Part shown: positions 50,464 through 59,811 of the stretch, piece after piece
Numbering within the stretch: position 1 is the first letter of the stretch
Layout: every line of letters starts with the position of its first letter
Source of the DNA: an uncultured Elusimicrobia bacterium
Lineage (GTDB): Bacteria > Elusimicrobiota > Elusimicrobia > Elusimicrobiales > UBA9959
NCBI GenBank assembly: GCA_903917735.1
Contig: CAIXBR010000093.1
Location: 1-64,000, forward strand
DNA: 64,000 nt
Direction: 5' to 3'
Notes under the pieces: model-generated
Databases searched by the model: none
Told to the model about the DNA's origin: nothing
What the model saw: the letters and a program-made list of their open reading frames with translations, nothing else
Translations under genes and position numbers: made by a program

Positions 50464-51813
50464 ATGCTGCTTTCATTGATTTCCTCCCTGCTTCTCGCCT
50501 CGGCCAATGCCGGCCCGGCCATGGACTCGCTTTCACTTCAGGCCGGGCCTAAGGCCGCGTCCGTCCCCGAGCCGCACGCCCCGCAGCGGGAATGGACCGT
50601 AATGGTCTATATGAACGGCAAGAGCAATATAGAGCCTTTCGCCCTGTCCGACATGAACCGTTTTGAAACCGTCGGCTCCAGCGACAAAGTAGCCATAGTA
50701 ACCGAACTAGGCCGCTCCAAGGGCCTGGACAACGATACTACCGCCGACGGGGACTGGGCCGGCGTGCGGCGCTACCTGGTAGTAAAGGACCAGGACAAGG
50801 ACCATATCGCCTCCCCAGTGCTGGCCGACCTCGGCAACGCCGACATGGGCGACTGGCATGAGGCCGCGGCCTTCCTGAAATGGGCAAGGGCGGAATATCC
50901 CGCGAAAAAATACCTGTTCGTGATCTGGGACCACGGCTGGGGCTGGCTTGACCCGGTCAAGCCCTCCTGGAAAAACGAGACCGCGTCAAAATCCATCTCG
51001 CACGATTTCGTGAGCGGCCACTATATCGCCACAACCGACATGGGGAAGATATTTGCTGAAGCCGGCAAGGTGGACATGTACGCCTCCATGGCCTGCTTCA
51101 TGCAGATGGCGGAAGTGGCCTACGAATTAAAGGACGGCGCCGACATCATAGTCGGGTCGGAGGAAGTTATACAGCTGGCCGGCCTGAACTGGGAGGATTT
51201 CCTGCCGGCGCTTGAAAAAGACCCGGAGGCCGGGCCTGAAAAGGCCGGGAGCTACATGGTGGACACCTTCCACGAGATGTACACGCGCCCGGAATACGTG
51301 CAGCAGCTGGAACAGACCAAGTACGGCACGCAGCTGTCCGCCGTGCGGGCCGCCAAACTGCCGTTGCTGGCGAAAAAGACTAAGGCCTGGTACGAGCTCG
51401 CGATAAAGGCCGACGACAGGGCCGCCATGTCGAAAGCCAAGGCCGAAGTGCTGCGGTTCGAGATCGGCGACGAGACCACCGACCCGGACAAGCGCATCTC
51501 TTTTTACGGTGACCTCTCCAATTTCGTCGAGCTGGCCGGGCACTACGCCGACGCCTCAAGACCCGGGGCTAAGGAACTGGCCGCGGCCGGAGAAGACCTG
51601 GAAAAATTCATAGCCGGGGACCTTACGATAAAGAGCGCCTGGGTGGGCCGGGACCGCACCGGCAAGGAATACTCCAACACCCACGGCATCTCCATAGACA
51701 TACCCGGCAAGCCAGGGAACCTTATAGAGTATTACCCGACCTATTCAAAACTGGCCTTTGAGAAGGCCTCGGGCTGGGACACTTTCGTGAAATACCTGGG
51801 AAGCATAGATTAG
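50464..51813 (+). CDS. Clostripain-family (C11) cysteine peptidase
   Basis: This 449-residue protein has a signal peptide (about 1-17, ending ANA). The C11 catalytic His is in FVIWDHGWGW (H157) and the Cys in YASMACFMQMAEVAYEL (C211). REWTVMVYMNGKSNIEPFA starts the catalytic domain, as is usual for the family. The protein is likely periplasmic or secreted and cleaves after basic residues in known members. The following gene starts 16 bp later. Confidence 0.92.
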   Translation: MLLSLISSLLLASANAGPAMDSLSLQAGPKAASVPEPHAPQREWTVMVYMNGKSNIEPFALSDMNRFETVGSSDKVAIVTELGRSKGLDNDTTADGDWAGVRRYLVVKDQDKDHIASPVLADLGNADMGDWHEAAAFLKWARAEYPAKKYLFVIWDHGWGWLDPVKPSWKNETASKSISHDFVSGHYIATTDMGKIFAEAGKVDMYASMACFMQMAEVAYELKDGADIIVGSEEVIQLAGLNWEDFLPALEKDPEAGPEKAGSYMVDTFHEMYTRPEYVQQLEQTKYGTQLSAVRAAKLPLLAKKTKAWYELAIKADDRAAMSKAKAEVLRFEIGDETTDPDKRISFYGDLSNFVELAGHYADASRPGAKELAAAGEDLEKFIAGDLTIKSAWVGRDRTGKEYSNTHGISIDIPGKPGNLIEYYPTYSKLAFEKASGWDTFVKYLGSID

Positions 51814-51829
51814 GAGCCTTCCTTATATA

Positions 51830-52654
51830 ATGGGGAAACCACCGGAAGCCGGCAGCAGTTTCAGGCCGGCTTTTTTCTTATTGAACTCAAGCCAGCGCAA
51901 GGCTCTCTCCGCATACTACGGCTACGCCCGCAACATAGACGACATAGCGGACGACCCTGCTATTGCCCTGCCCGAAAAAGCCGCCAAGCTGGAAGCCTGG
52001 AGGGCGGCGGTAGAGCGCATTTTTTCCGACAAGACCCAAACCCTGCTTGAAGAGGACCTGGCGGGGGCCGTGCGGGAATTCCCGCTCAAGCGGGAGCATT
52101 TCCTGCTGGTGCTGGAAGGCGTAGGCCAGGACCTGGAAAAAAATTCATACGCCACTTTTGAAGAGCTGGAAGGCTACATGTACAGGGTAGCCGCGGCGGT
52201 GGGCCTGGGCTGCCTGGCGGTTTTCCGCTACGACGCCCCCGGGGCGGAGCTGTTCGCGGAAAAACTCGGCTACGCGGTGCAGCTGACCAATATCCTCAGG
52301 GACGTCTCCGAGGACTACGCCGCCGGGCGCGTCTACCTCCCGAAGGAAGACCTGGAGCGCTGCGGCTGCGCGGCAGAGGACCTCGGCGGTTCCAATTACC
52401 CCCCCAATTTTATAGAATTGATGAAATTCGAGGCGGCGCGAGCGGAAAGATTTTACGAGGAGGCGCTGGCCCTGGCGGAGCCGGAGTCCAAAAGGCACCT
52501 GGCCGGGGCTCTGGCCATGGGCCGCCTCTACAGGGAACTGCTCGGTAAGATGGCGCGCCGCGGTTTCCGCGTGAAGGAAAAACGCCTGCGGCTGTGCGCC
52601 TTTGAAAAAGCTGCGGCGCTGTTTAAAGCCTGGCTGGACTACCTTAAGATCTGA
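51830..52654 (+). CDS. Squalene/phytoene synthase-family protein
   Basis: This 274-residue all-helical prenyltransferase joins two prenyl diphosphates head to head. The first Asp-rich motif is [11 protein letters not shown] (D37, D38, D41, D42) and the second is [19 protein letters not shown], with [13 protein letters not shown] next. The size fits HpnC/HpnD or CrtB types; which of these, and whether hopanoid or carotenoid genes exist, cannot be told here. No partner gene is in the window. Confidence 0.9.
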   Translation: MGKPPEAGSSFRPAFFLLNSSQRKALSAYYGYARNIDDIADDPAIALPEKAAKLEAWRAAVERIFSDKTQTLLEEDLAGAVREFPLKREHFLLVLEGVGQDLEKNSYATFEELEGYMYRVAAAVGLGCLAVFRYDAPGAELFAEKLGYAVQLTNILRDVSEDYAAGRVYLPKEDLERCGCAAEDLGGSNYPPNFIELMKFEAARAERFYEEALALAEPESKRHLAGALAMGRLYRELLGKMARRGFRVKEKRLRLCAFEKAAALFKAWLDYLKI

Positions 52655-52667
52655 CGGGGTGAACTAT

Positions 52668-53231
52668 ATGCTTAAATCCGACTCCTGGATACGGGAAATG
52701 TGCAAAAAGCGGAAGATGATCTCGCCTTTCGTGGAGGGCCTGGTGGCCAAAGGGAAGGTTTCCTACGGCCTTTCCTCTTACGGCTACGACATAAGGGTCT
52801 CCAACGAATACAAGGTCTTCACCGACGTCCATAACTGCGTGGTAGACCCGAAGGATTTCAACGAAAAATCCTTCGTTAATATCAAGGCCCCTTACTGCAT
52901 AGTCCCGGCGCACTCCTTCGCTCTGGCGCGCTCGGTGGAGTATTTCCGCATCCCGCGCAGCGTCATCGGACTGTGCATAGGCAAAAGCACCTACGCCCGC
53001 TGCGGCATTGTGGTCAACATAACGCCGCTGGAGCCGGAATGGGAAGGTCACCTTACGCTGGAGATCTCCAACACCACGCCCCTGCCCGCGAAGATCTATT
53101 CCAACGAGGGAATAGCCCAACTGGTGTTCCTGGAGTCGGACCGCGAATGCGAAATCTCCTACAAGGACAGGAAGGGCAAATACCAAGCCCAGCGCGGCGT
53201 CACGCTGCCGCGCATCCTCAAAACAAAGTGA
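52668..53231 (+). CDS. dcd: dCTP deaminase
   Basis: This 187-residue trimeric enzyme deaminates dCTP to dUTP. The ATG at 52668 is preferred to 52602, which would add 22 residues overlapping the synthase gene. [24 protein letters not shown] (the Ser/Arg region) and the catalytic Glu in [13 protein letters not shown] are present. It starts 13 bp after the squalene synthase gene. Confidence 0.94.
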   Translation: MLKSDSWIREMCKKRKMISPFVEGLVAKGKVSYGLSSYGYDIRVSNEYKVFTDVHNCVVDPKDFNEKSFVNIKAPYCIVPAHSFALARSVEYFRIPRSVIGLCIGKSTYARCGIVVNITPLEPEWEGHLTLEISNTTPLPAKIYSNEGIAQLVFLESDRECEISYKDRKGKYQAQRGVTLPRILKTK

Positions 53232-55195
53232 AGACCGCAAAAAGCCTGATGCTGGCCGCGGCGCTGTTGTGCGCCGCCGGCGCGTTGCCGCTGTTCTCCG
53301 GCAGCATTAAGCCGGCCGAAGACCCGCTGGCCTTCCTCAAAGCCTCCCCAGGAGACAGGACGCTGCTGCTGCGCGCGGTAGAGCTCTCTGCGGACCTGCC
53401 GGGCAGCGCGGCCGCGCTGGAGTCTTCCGCCGGTCTGGTGCTCAAGAAGGACCCGGCCGACTATGCTGGTTTCCTGGCCCTGTGCAAAGCCATGCGCTGC
53501 TCGGGCCGCGCCAAGGACGGGCTGCCCAACTGCCGGAGGGCGATGGAGCTGGACCCGACCGCCTATCCTTCCTACCGCGAGCTCGGCCTGTCCTATGCCG
53601 CCGCCGGCAACCCCAGGCGGGCCGCCGAGACCTTGCAGCAGGGCGTAGAACTTTCCTCCTCCATCTGCCAGGCATACTACACGCTGGCTAACGTGCTGGA
53701 GAAGCGCGGCGACGCGGTACGCGCCCATTCCTATTATGAAAAAGGCCTGACGCTGCCCCCCGACCCCCTTAATTACCACGCGCTCCTGCGGGCCGGCGCA
53801 AGGCGTACGGTCCAGGCCGCGAAGAAGCCGCCCAGGGCGCAGGCCGCTGCAAGAATAAAGGCCGTCCCTCCGGCCGTCACCGCCGCGCAACTGCCGCCAT
53901 GCATGGAGAAGTTTAAGGCCGAGTTCCTCAAGGACAACCTGGGCTCGGCCCTGGAGCAGAGCGAAGCCTGCCTGAAACTCGCCCCCCGCGACGCGGGACT
54001 GGCCTCGGAGCGGGCGCCCCTGCTGGTCCGCCTGGGCAGATACGAGGACGGAGTAAAAGAATACGAGCGCGCGGCCAGGCTTTACGGTGAGAAAGACCCG
54101 ATGTCCGCTTTCTGCAGGGTAAAGGCCGCGGAAACCTGGCTGAAGCTCGGGGACTCCGCCCAGGCTCTTGCCCAATACAAGCTGGCCCTGACAGCCAAAC
54201 CCGGGGACCTGAACGCGCTTAAAGGCCTTGCCGCGGCGCAGGAAGCGCGGTCCGACACGGCCGGCGCCCTTGAGACCTACTCCGCCATAATTAAACTGGA
54301 GCCCGGCAACGACAAACTGCGCGCACGGCAAGAAGAGCTTAAGTCCGCGCTGCTCACCGATGAACAGATACTGCAGGAGCTGCGCCTGCGGCAGGCCATA
54401 GATGAACAGAAGACGGCGCTGCAACCGGAAGACGCCAAGCTTTACAAAGCCGTAAAAGCGGCCGAGCTGAGCGGCGCGGTGGATTATCTTAAAGCAAAAG
54501 CTCCGACCGCCCAGGGCCTGACCATGAAAAGGGAAGCCGAAGGCGGGACAAAACTGCTGCTGACCGGCGCCGGCTACAAATCCTACGTTTATTACGCCAC
54601 ACAGGACGCGGTCAAGTTCTTTGAGAAAAAGGGAATAGGCCTGCGCGAGGTTTTTCAGCTCCGCAGCCTCTCCGGCGCGGAACTTTTTGACAATGCGGGC
54701 AAGCTCACTCCGGAAGGCGAGGTGGTCTGGCGCGGCTCCGGAGAGGTCTCGAAGACATGGCTTCTGACGTCCGAACCGGTACCGGACAGCCCGCTGGCGA
54801 TACAGGCGAAAGCCCAAATAGCCGAACTACACGCGCACGGCTACGAGGAGATATCGGAGCCGGAATACCTGTGGCTGTTGCGCGCCACGGACTGCCCGGA
54901 GATCACGCTGAAGAGCTCCCCGGTCTCGGCCATAAACCAGATCTACGACGGGCTCCATATGCACTATATGCTGTGCTATGACGAGAAGGCGCTTTGCCTG
55001 AACCAATGCAACAACAAGCTGCCGACTTATATCGCGTCATACAGGAATAACGACACGGCCATAAACGACAGTAAATACTCCACCGGCTTTTTCGGCCGCG
55101 GCGCGATAAAGAGGCACCGCTTCTGCGAGGACGGCGAGGTTTGGATGGGCGGCGGCTCCCCCAATCCGTGCAGCACGGCCAAGCCGGCGCATTGA
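53228..55195 (+). CDS. Exported TPR protein, unknown function
   Basis: This protein is 655 residues long from GTG 53228, which overlaps the dcd stop (GTGA). This start puts a signal peptide first ([18 protein letters not shown]); the longer open frame to 52973 would be antisense-like and lies inside dcd. TPR units are readable at about 65-200 and 240-400 ([39 protein letters not shown]). The C-terminal 220 residues have no repeats, a Cys-containing [19 protein letters not shown] segment and no family that I recognise. Confidence 0.78.
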   Translation: MKTAKSLMLAAALLCAAGALPLFSGSIKPAEDPLAFLKASPGDRTLLLRAVELSADLPGSAAALESSAGLVLKKDPADYAGFLALCKAMRCSGRAKDGLPNCRRAMELDPTAYPSYRELGLSYAAAGNPRRAAETLQQGVELSSSICQAYYTLANVLEKRGDAVRAHSYYEKGLTLPPDPLNYHALLRAGARRTVQAAKKPPRAQAAARIKAVPPAVTAAQLPPCMEKFKAEFLKDNLGSALEQSEACLKLAPRDAGLASERAPLLVRLGRYEDGVKEYERAARLYGEKDPMSAFCRVKAAETWLKLGDSAQALAQYKLALTAKPGDLNALKGLAAAQEARSDTAGALETYSAIIKLEPGNDKLRARQEELKSALLTDEQILQELRLRQAIDEQKTALQPEDAKLYKAVKAAELSGAVDYLKAKAPTAQGLTMKREAEGGTKLLLTGAGYKSYVYYATQDAVKFFEKKGIGLREVFQLRSLSGAELFDNAGKLTPEGEVVWRGSGEVSKTWLLTSEPVPDSPLAIQAKAQIAELHAHGYEEISEPEYLWLLRATDCPEITLKSSPVSAINQIYDGLHMHYMLCYDEKALCLNQCNNKLPTYIASYRNNDTAINDSKYSTGFFGRGAIKRHRFCEDGEVWMGGGSPNPCSTAKPAH

Positions 55196-55202
55196 TCCGG
55201 TT

Positions 55203-55231
55203 TTGCATAAACCTGGAAAATTTTGTATCAT
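55203..55231 (+). promoter_or_regulatory. rplM-rpsI promoter, probably leaderless
   Basis: TTGCAT (55203-55208), a 17-bp spacer and TATCAT (55226-55231). The rplM ATG begins 10 nt after the -10 box, and no Shine-Dalgarno precedes it. Confidence 0.7.
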
Positions 55232-55240
55232 AATATAACT

Positions 55241-55678
55241 ATGACACAGAAAACCACTTTGCCTAAAGCCGACACGGCCGAAAAAACCAGGAAATGGCAT
55301 TTCCTAGACGCTTCAGACATGGTGCTTGGCCGTCTTTCCACAAAGATCGCCGTGCTCCTGATGGGCAAACATAAGCGCGACTTCGCCCCCAATACCGATT
55401 GCGGCGACTTCGTCGTGGTGACCAACACCGATAAAGTGCGCATCACCGGCAACAAGATGGAAGACAAGTTCTACTTCCGCCACTCCGGCTACGCCAACGG
55501 GGCACGGACCATCCCCTACAAGAGGCAGATGGAAAACGATTCGACCAAGGTGATGGAGCTTTCCGTGCGCCGCATGCTCGACGACAACCGCCTGCGCGAC
55601 AAGCGCATGAAGCGCCTGCGCCTCTTCTCCGGAACGCAGACCCAGTTCCCGATGCCCAAAGCCGCGGCCGCTAAGTAA
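55241..55678 (+). CDS. rplM: 50S ribosomal protein L13
   Basis: L13 (145 residues from ATG 55241) is a 50S assembly protein. RKWHFLDASDMVLGRLSTKIAVLLMGK, FVVVTNTDKVRITG, the KFYFRHSGY segment and VRRMLDDNRL are diagnostic. The frame is open to 55223, but that start lies inside the promoter. It has no Shine-Dalgarno. It is followed by rpsI after 24 bp, the standard pair. Confidence 0.97.
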   Translation: MTQKTTLPKADTAEKTRKWHFLDASDMVLGRLSTKIAVLLMGKHKRDFAPNTDCGDFVVVTNTDKVRITGNKMEDKFYFRHSGYANGARTIPYKRQMENDSTKVMELSVRRMLDDNRLRDKRMKRLRLFSGTQTQFPMPKAAAAK

Positions 55679-55702
55679 CGAACAGAGGAAAACTCAAAAC
55701 AT

Positions 55703-56101
55703 ATGGAAAACAAGAATCTCATACTGGCCACCGGACGCCGCAAGACCTCCGTGGCGCAGATACGCATGTCCCAGGGCGGCGAAGGCAAGATCACCATCAA
55801 CACCAAGACCCCCGAGGACTATTTCGGCAACAACCCCCGGCTACACCACGAGATAGTCAGGCCCTTAGACCTGGCCAAAGACCAGAAGTTCGACTGCGTG
55901 ATAAAGGTTAACGGCGGAGGGCTCTCCAGCCAGGCCGGCGCCATACGGCACGGCATTTCCCGCGCGATAGCCAGCCTCGGCGACAGCTTCCACGCCTCCA
56001 TGAAGAAGGCCGGGTTCCTTACCCGCGACTCCCGCATGGTGGAAAGAAAGAAGCCCGGCCAGCCCAAGGCCCGCAAACGCTTCCAGTTCTCCAAGCGTTG
56101 A
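55703..56101 (+). CDS. rpsI: 30S ribosomal protein S9
   Basis: S9 (132 residues) reaches the P-site tRNA with its C-terminal tail. ATGRRKTSVAQIRM, VNGGGLSSQAGAIRHGISRA and the terminal RKRFQFSKR are characteristic; the C-terminal Lys-Arg is kept. AGAGG lies upstream at a somewhat long spacing. A strong terminator follows. Confidence 0.97.
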   Translation: MENKNLILATGRRKTSVAQIRMSQGGEGKITINTKTPEDYFGNNPRLHHEIVRPLDLAKDQKFDCVIKVNGGGLSSQAGAIRHGISRAIASLGDSFHASMKKAGFLTRDSRMVERKKPGQPKARKRFQFSKR

Positions 56102-56121
56102 TCAACGCCTGGCGCACTGCC

Positions 56122-56160
56122 AACCGCGGGGGGGGTCAAAGCCTCCCGCGGTTTTTTTTA
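56122..56160 (+). terminator. Rho-independent terminator of rplM-rpsI
   Basis: AACCGCGGG (56122-56130) pairs with CCCGCGGTT (56145-56153), followed by T-rich sequence to 56159. Confidence 0.92.
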
Positions 56161-56189
56161 TGCGCGCGGCCGGGCGGAACACGCGCCCG

Positions 56190-56219
56190 TTTACACTGCA
56201 GGAGGATTTTGTTTATCAT
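56190..56219 (+). promoter_or_regulatory. Promoter ahead of the phosphatase cluster
   Basis: TTTACA (56190-56195), an 18-bp spacer and TATCAT (56214-56219). The -10 ends 4 nt before ATG 56224 and 7 nt before ATG 56227, so the mRNA would start at the start codon itself. An AGGAGG at 56200-56205 is too far upstream to serve. Confidence 0.6.
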
Positions 56220-56223
56220 TAAT

Positions 56224-56763
56224 ATGATGAGAAAATTCTGGCTTGGGCTTACGGACAACAGATTCAAAGCCGCCATGGCGGCCGTGGAAAGGACCGGGGC
56301 CTGTCTTGGCGACCTGGCGGAGGATCCGTCGGCGGCTTCGGCCTTCTTCAGGCCTCTGCGCGCGGCCCTGAGGGCCGCAACCTCCGGCAAGACAGAACAG
56401 GCCGCCTCGGCGCAAGCAAGGGCCGCGGCCGAGGACCTGGCCGCGCTGCTTGAAAGATTTTTCTCGGACCTCTCCCTTCACCGGACAGCCCCTGACGCGG
56501 CGCTAAAGGAGGCCCTGCTTTGCCTGCAGCGGGCCTGCTCGGCCGCCCGCGGCCTAGCCGGGCCGCGCACGAAGGAGCGCGCCGCCGTCGAGATCAGGGG
56601 CCTCTGCGCCGGGGCCCGCAGGACCCTCGCGCTGGCCAAAACCGCCGCCGACGGCGCCCCTGGCGGTTTTCCGAAAAATATCAAATTTAGTAGTATATAC
56701 TCCGGGCTTGACGCCGCGTTCGACGCGCTTGAGCGCTGCGCCGAAGCCCTTTTTAAGGTATAG
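56224..56763 (+). CDS. Hypothetical helical protein, 179 residues
   Basis: This Ala/Leu/Arg-rich, all-helical soluble protein has no signal peptide and no motif that I recognise. The double Met start (56224 or 56227) lies at the predicted transcript start. Ala-rich segments (AAAEDLAALLERF, ALLCLQRACSAARGLAG) suggest a helical bundle or coiled coil. It is 17 bp upstream of the UshA-like gene and is probably first in that operon. The frame is open back to 56098, but that part overlaps the rpsI terminator and is not coding. Confidence 0.65.
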   Translation: MMRKFWLGLTDNRFKAAMAAVERTGACLGDLAEDPSAASAFFRPLRAALRAATSGKTEQAASAQARAAAEDLAALLERFFSDLSLHRTAPDAALKEALLCLQRACSAARGLAGPRTKERAAVEIRGLCAGARRTLALAKTAADGAPGGFPKNIKFSSIYSGLDAAFDALERCAEALFKV

Positions 56764-56780
56764 CCCCCCAAGGAGCCTCC

Positions 56781-58331
56781 ATGAAAGCACTACTCACAAC
56801 CCTGCTACTGTCGCTGTCCATCTCGCCGGCGTGGTCCCTGACCATTTCGATCTATCACACAAGCGACGTGCACGGCTGGTATTCCTCCCGGCCCGCGAAA
56901 TGGGACAAGGAAAATTCCACCCGCACCATAGGCGGCTTCGCGGCGCTCTCGTCGCTGGTAAGCGCGGACAAGAACCCGCACATACTCCTTGATTCCGGCG
57001 ACACCTTCCAGGGCACCCCCGAAGGCACCCTTACGAAAGGGATGGCCACCGTAAAGCTTATGAACCAGCTCGGCTATTCGGCGGCGGACGTCGGCAACCA
57101 TGACTATGACTACGCCGAGGATAACCTCCGCTCCATTGTGGCGGCCTCGTCCTTCACCTGGCTCGGCGCCAACGTTTACCTGAAGAAGAACGGAGAGCAC
57201 GTCGACTACCTGAAACCCTATACCATCCTAAATGTCGCCGGCAAGCGCATAGCGGTTATAGGCATACTCGGCCGCCACACGGCCACCTCCACCCTCCCCG
57301 CGAACGTAAAACACATTGAGTTCCGCAGCGAAACCGCGGAAGCGGCCAAATGGACCGAAGAGGTTAAGAAACTTAATCCCGACGCTATAATAATATTGGC
57401 CCACGTGGGCTTCGGCGGCGACTTCTCCGGCAAAGTGGATATTTCCACCTGGACCTTCACGGACGCGCAGACCGAGAACGGCACGCTGCCCATAGCGCGG
57501 GCCTCCAAGGGCGCGAACGTGGTGATAGGCGGACACAATCACGTCGGACTGCTTAAGGGCTACTTCGATAAGGAAAGCGGCGTGCTGCTGGCCGAAAGCT
57601 TCTGGGGCCTTACCGATGTTTCCAAGATCGACCTTGAATTCGACGACACTACCGGCAAACTCAAAGGGGCTTCCGACGAGCTTATCCCCCTCTGGACCGA
57701 TAAAACAGGCGAGGATGCGGCCGTCCTGCAAACCATAAAAGGCTTCAGCGCCGCTGTGGACAAGGAGATGGGCCGTGTCATCAGCGAGAGCGCGGCGGAC
57801 CTGGGCCGCTCCGAGGCCGGCCTGGATTCAGACATCGGCAACTGGTTCGCCGACGCTATGCGCCGCCAGGCCGGCACCGACGCCGCCTTCCAGAACACCG
57901 CCGGCATAAGGTCCGATATGAAAAAAGGCCCGATACGCCTGCGCGATATCTTCCAGGTGATGCCTTTCGAGAACACCCTGGTAAAGCTGACGATGACCGG
58001 GGAACAGCTTAGGAAACTTATGGCCGACAACCTGCGCGGCGGGCACTCCAAGCTGCAGGTCTCGGGGCTGAAAATAACATTCAGGAACACCCCCGACGGA
58101 GTCAAGGACATAACCATTAATAAGGACGGCAAGCCCGTAAAGCCGGAAGACAAACTGACCGTTGCCACCAATAATTACCTTACCACCGGCGGCACCGGCG
58201 GTAAGGCCTTCGCGGAAGCCGAAAAGTCGGAAGACACCATGCTCCCCATAAGGGATCTGCTGATCAAGGACATAACGGACAATCCCGTGAAGGCCGCTCC
58301 AGAAGGCGGCCGGATAGTCCTCCTGAACTGA
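56781..58331 (+). CDS. UshA-family 5'-nucleotidase / metallophosphatase
   Basis: This 516-residue periplasmic enzyme has a signal peptide (about 1-19). The metallophosphatase domain keeps every metal motif: TSDVHGW (D29, H31), DSGDTFQG (D71), GNHDYDY (N106, H107, D108), ILAHVG and GGHNHVG. The C-terminal 5'-nucleotidase domain follows (about 330-516), with SDIGNWFADAMRRQAGTDAAFQNTAGIR and the stacking-loop region VMPFENTLVKLTM. It should hydrolyse nucleotides or related phosphoesters. Two degenerate phosphatase-like genes follow in the same operon. Confidence 0.94.
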   Translation: MKALLTTLLLSLSISPAWSLTISIYHTSDVHGWYSSRPAKWDKENSTRTIGGFAALSSLVSADKNPHILLDSGDTFQGTPEGTLTKGMATVKLMNQLGYSAADVGNHDYDYAEDNLRSIVAASSFTWLGANVYLKKNGEHVDYLKPYTILNVAGKRIAVIGILGRHTATSTLPANVKHIEFRSETAEAAKWTEEVKKLNPDAIIILAHVGFGGDFSGKVDISTWTFTDAQTENGTLPIARASKGANVVIGGHNHVGLLKGYFDKESGVLLAESFWGLTDVSKIDLEFDDTTGKLKGASDELIPLWTDKTGEDAAVLQTIKGFSAAVDKEMGRVISESAADLGRSEAGLDSDIGNWFADAMRRQAGTDAAFQNTAGIRSDMKKGPIRLRDIFQVMPFENTLVKLTMTGEQLRKLMADNLRGGHSKLQVSGLKITFRNTPDGVKDITINKDGKPVKPEDKLTVATNNYLTTGGTGGKAFAEAEKSEDTMLPIRDLLIKDITDNPVKAAPEGGRIVLLN

Positions 58332-58338
58332 TAGAGCT

Positions 58339-59811
58339 ATGCTGAAAAGCGGCCGGTTCCCACGCGCTCTCCTCGCCCTGCTGATGCTGGGCGCGGGGGC
58401 CTGTGCGGGTAAGGAGCAGGTGGTGATCTTCGCCACAGGCCGCTCGCAGGGCAGGATCTGGGCGAGGGAAGTTCCCGGTCCTGGCGGCAAAAAGGCCGGC
58501 GGCTTCGCCGTTTTTAAAAAGCTTTACGACGGGGAAAAACTCCCCAAAATAGCGGTGGATACCGGCAACTGGTTCTCCGCGGTCCCCGAGGGCTGGCTGA
58601 CGCGCGGCCGCTCCACGATAGACTGCCTCAACGCAATCCCCTACGCCGCCGCCGCCGTGGGGATAGAGGACCTCTCTCTGTCCCCGGAAGAACTGCGCAA
58701 GCTCGCGGAGTCCTCGCGCATGCCGCTGCTCGCCTCCAACCTGTACCTTGCCGGCAACAAGAAGCCTTCTTTCCTCGCCAGCACCAGCGTGGCGCAGGTC
58801 GGGGGGCATAGGATCGGCTTCTTCTCGGCTATAATTTCCTCACCCCAGAAGGCGGACCGCGCGCGCCACCTGACAAAATACAAGCTGGAAAAAGAGACCT
58901 TCGAGACGGAAAAAGCTGTGAAGGCGCTGCGTGACTCCGGCGCTTCGGTGATAGTAATGCTGTTGGGTGTGAACCCGAAAGAAAAAGCTGACCCTGAATT
59001 CTTCCGGAATTTCGTTTCTAAGGTCTCGCGCGTCGACCTGGTGATCACCGACGAGCCTTCGATAAAGAAACCGTTCAGGGCGAACCGCACCTGGGTGGTA
59101 GGAGCAGGCCTTGAAATGAGCGGGGCCGCCAGGATAGGGCTGGACCTAGAGAAGACCACCGGCAGGCTTATGGGGGTGAACTGGCGGGACATTCCGCTAG
59201 ATGAGGCGAAGTACGGCCAGGACCCGGGCCTGCTTAAGATAATTTCAGGCTACAGAACTGCCGCGGCCGCGCATATGTCCAGGCGAATAGGCTATTTCTC
59301 CGCGGCGCTGCCGCTGCGCGATAAAATGGACACGCCGGCCGCCGACTTCGCGGCCGACTGCATGCGCCGCTGGGCCAGGACCAACGCGGCCATAATACCG
59401 CTTTCCGAGCCGGCCGCCGGTTTTTCAAGCGGCCCCGTCACTGTCGGCGGACTGTACGAAGCTTTCCCCCTCGATTCCAGCGTGGTCTTCGTAAAGATAC
59501 GCGGCGACGACCTGGAACGGACTATGACCGGCATGCAGGCTGCGGATATAAGCGTTTCCGGCCTGCGCCTGTCGCTCAAGGACGGTGTCGTCGAGAAGAC
59601 CGAAACTGAGGCCGGCCCGCTGGTCCCGGGCCGTATCTACAGGCTGGCCGTGCCGGACTCACTGGTAAGCGGCAAGGAGCACTCGATACTTTCAAGCGCC
59701 ATGGAGTTCGCTAACTCCCGGCGCTACCTGAGGGAAGTCATAGGCTGGTGCCTTTCAAGGCAGAAAACATATCCAAGGCCGGAAGGCGGCAGAATTAAGA
59801 GGGAGAACTGA
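58339..59811 (+). CDS. Catalytically dead UshA-like paralogue, predicted lipoprotein
   Basis: This 490-residue protein has a lipobox-like GAGAC (C22). The layout mirrors the preceding nucleotidase from end to end, including the C-terminal domain (AADFAADCMRRWARTNAAIIPL, EAFPLDSSVVFVKIRGDDLE). Every metal motif is lost: the position of TSDVHGW reads ATGRSQG (32-38), DSGD reads DTGN (74-77), GNHD reads GIED (108-111), AHVG reads LLGVN and GGHNH reads ITDEPS. It starts 7 bp after its active neighbour. It may be a binding or regulatory partner. Confidence 0.85.
   Translation: MLKSGRFPRALLALLMLGAGACAGKEQVVIFATGRSQGRIWAREVPGPGGKKAGGFAVFKKLYDGEKLPKIAVDTGNWFSAVPEGWLTRGRSTIDCLNAIPYAAAAVGIEDLSLSPEELRKLAESSRMPLLASNLYLAGNKKPSFLASTSVAQVGGHRIGFFSAIISSPQKADRARHLTKYKLEKETFETEKAVKALRDSGASVIVMLLGVNPKEKADPEFFRNFVSKVSRVDLVITDEPSIKKPFRANRTWVVGAGLEMSGAARIGLDLEKTTGRLMGVNWRDIPLDEAKYGQDPGLLKIISGYRTAAAAHMSRRIGYFSAALPLRDKMDTPAADFAADCMRRWARTNAAIIPLSEPAAGFSSGPVTVGGLYEAFPLDSSVVFVKIRGDDLERTMTGMQAADISVSGLRLSLKDGVVEKTETEAGPLVPGRIYRLAVPDSLVSGKEHSILSSAMEFANSRRYLREVIGWCLSRQKTYPRPEGGRIKREN

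Noticed and set aside
52973-53227. 85-codon upstream extension of the exported TPR gene
   Set aside because: It lies wholly inside dcd in another frame. GTG 53228 gives a signal peptide at the N-terminus and a stop-start overlap.
53159-54817. 552-codon open frame opposite the exported TPR protein
   Set aside because: It is antisense to a gene with signal peptide and TPR units, and its composition is that of a shadow frame.
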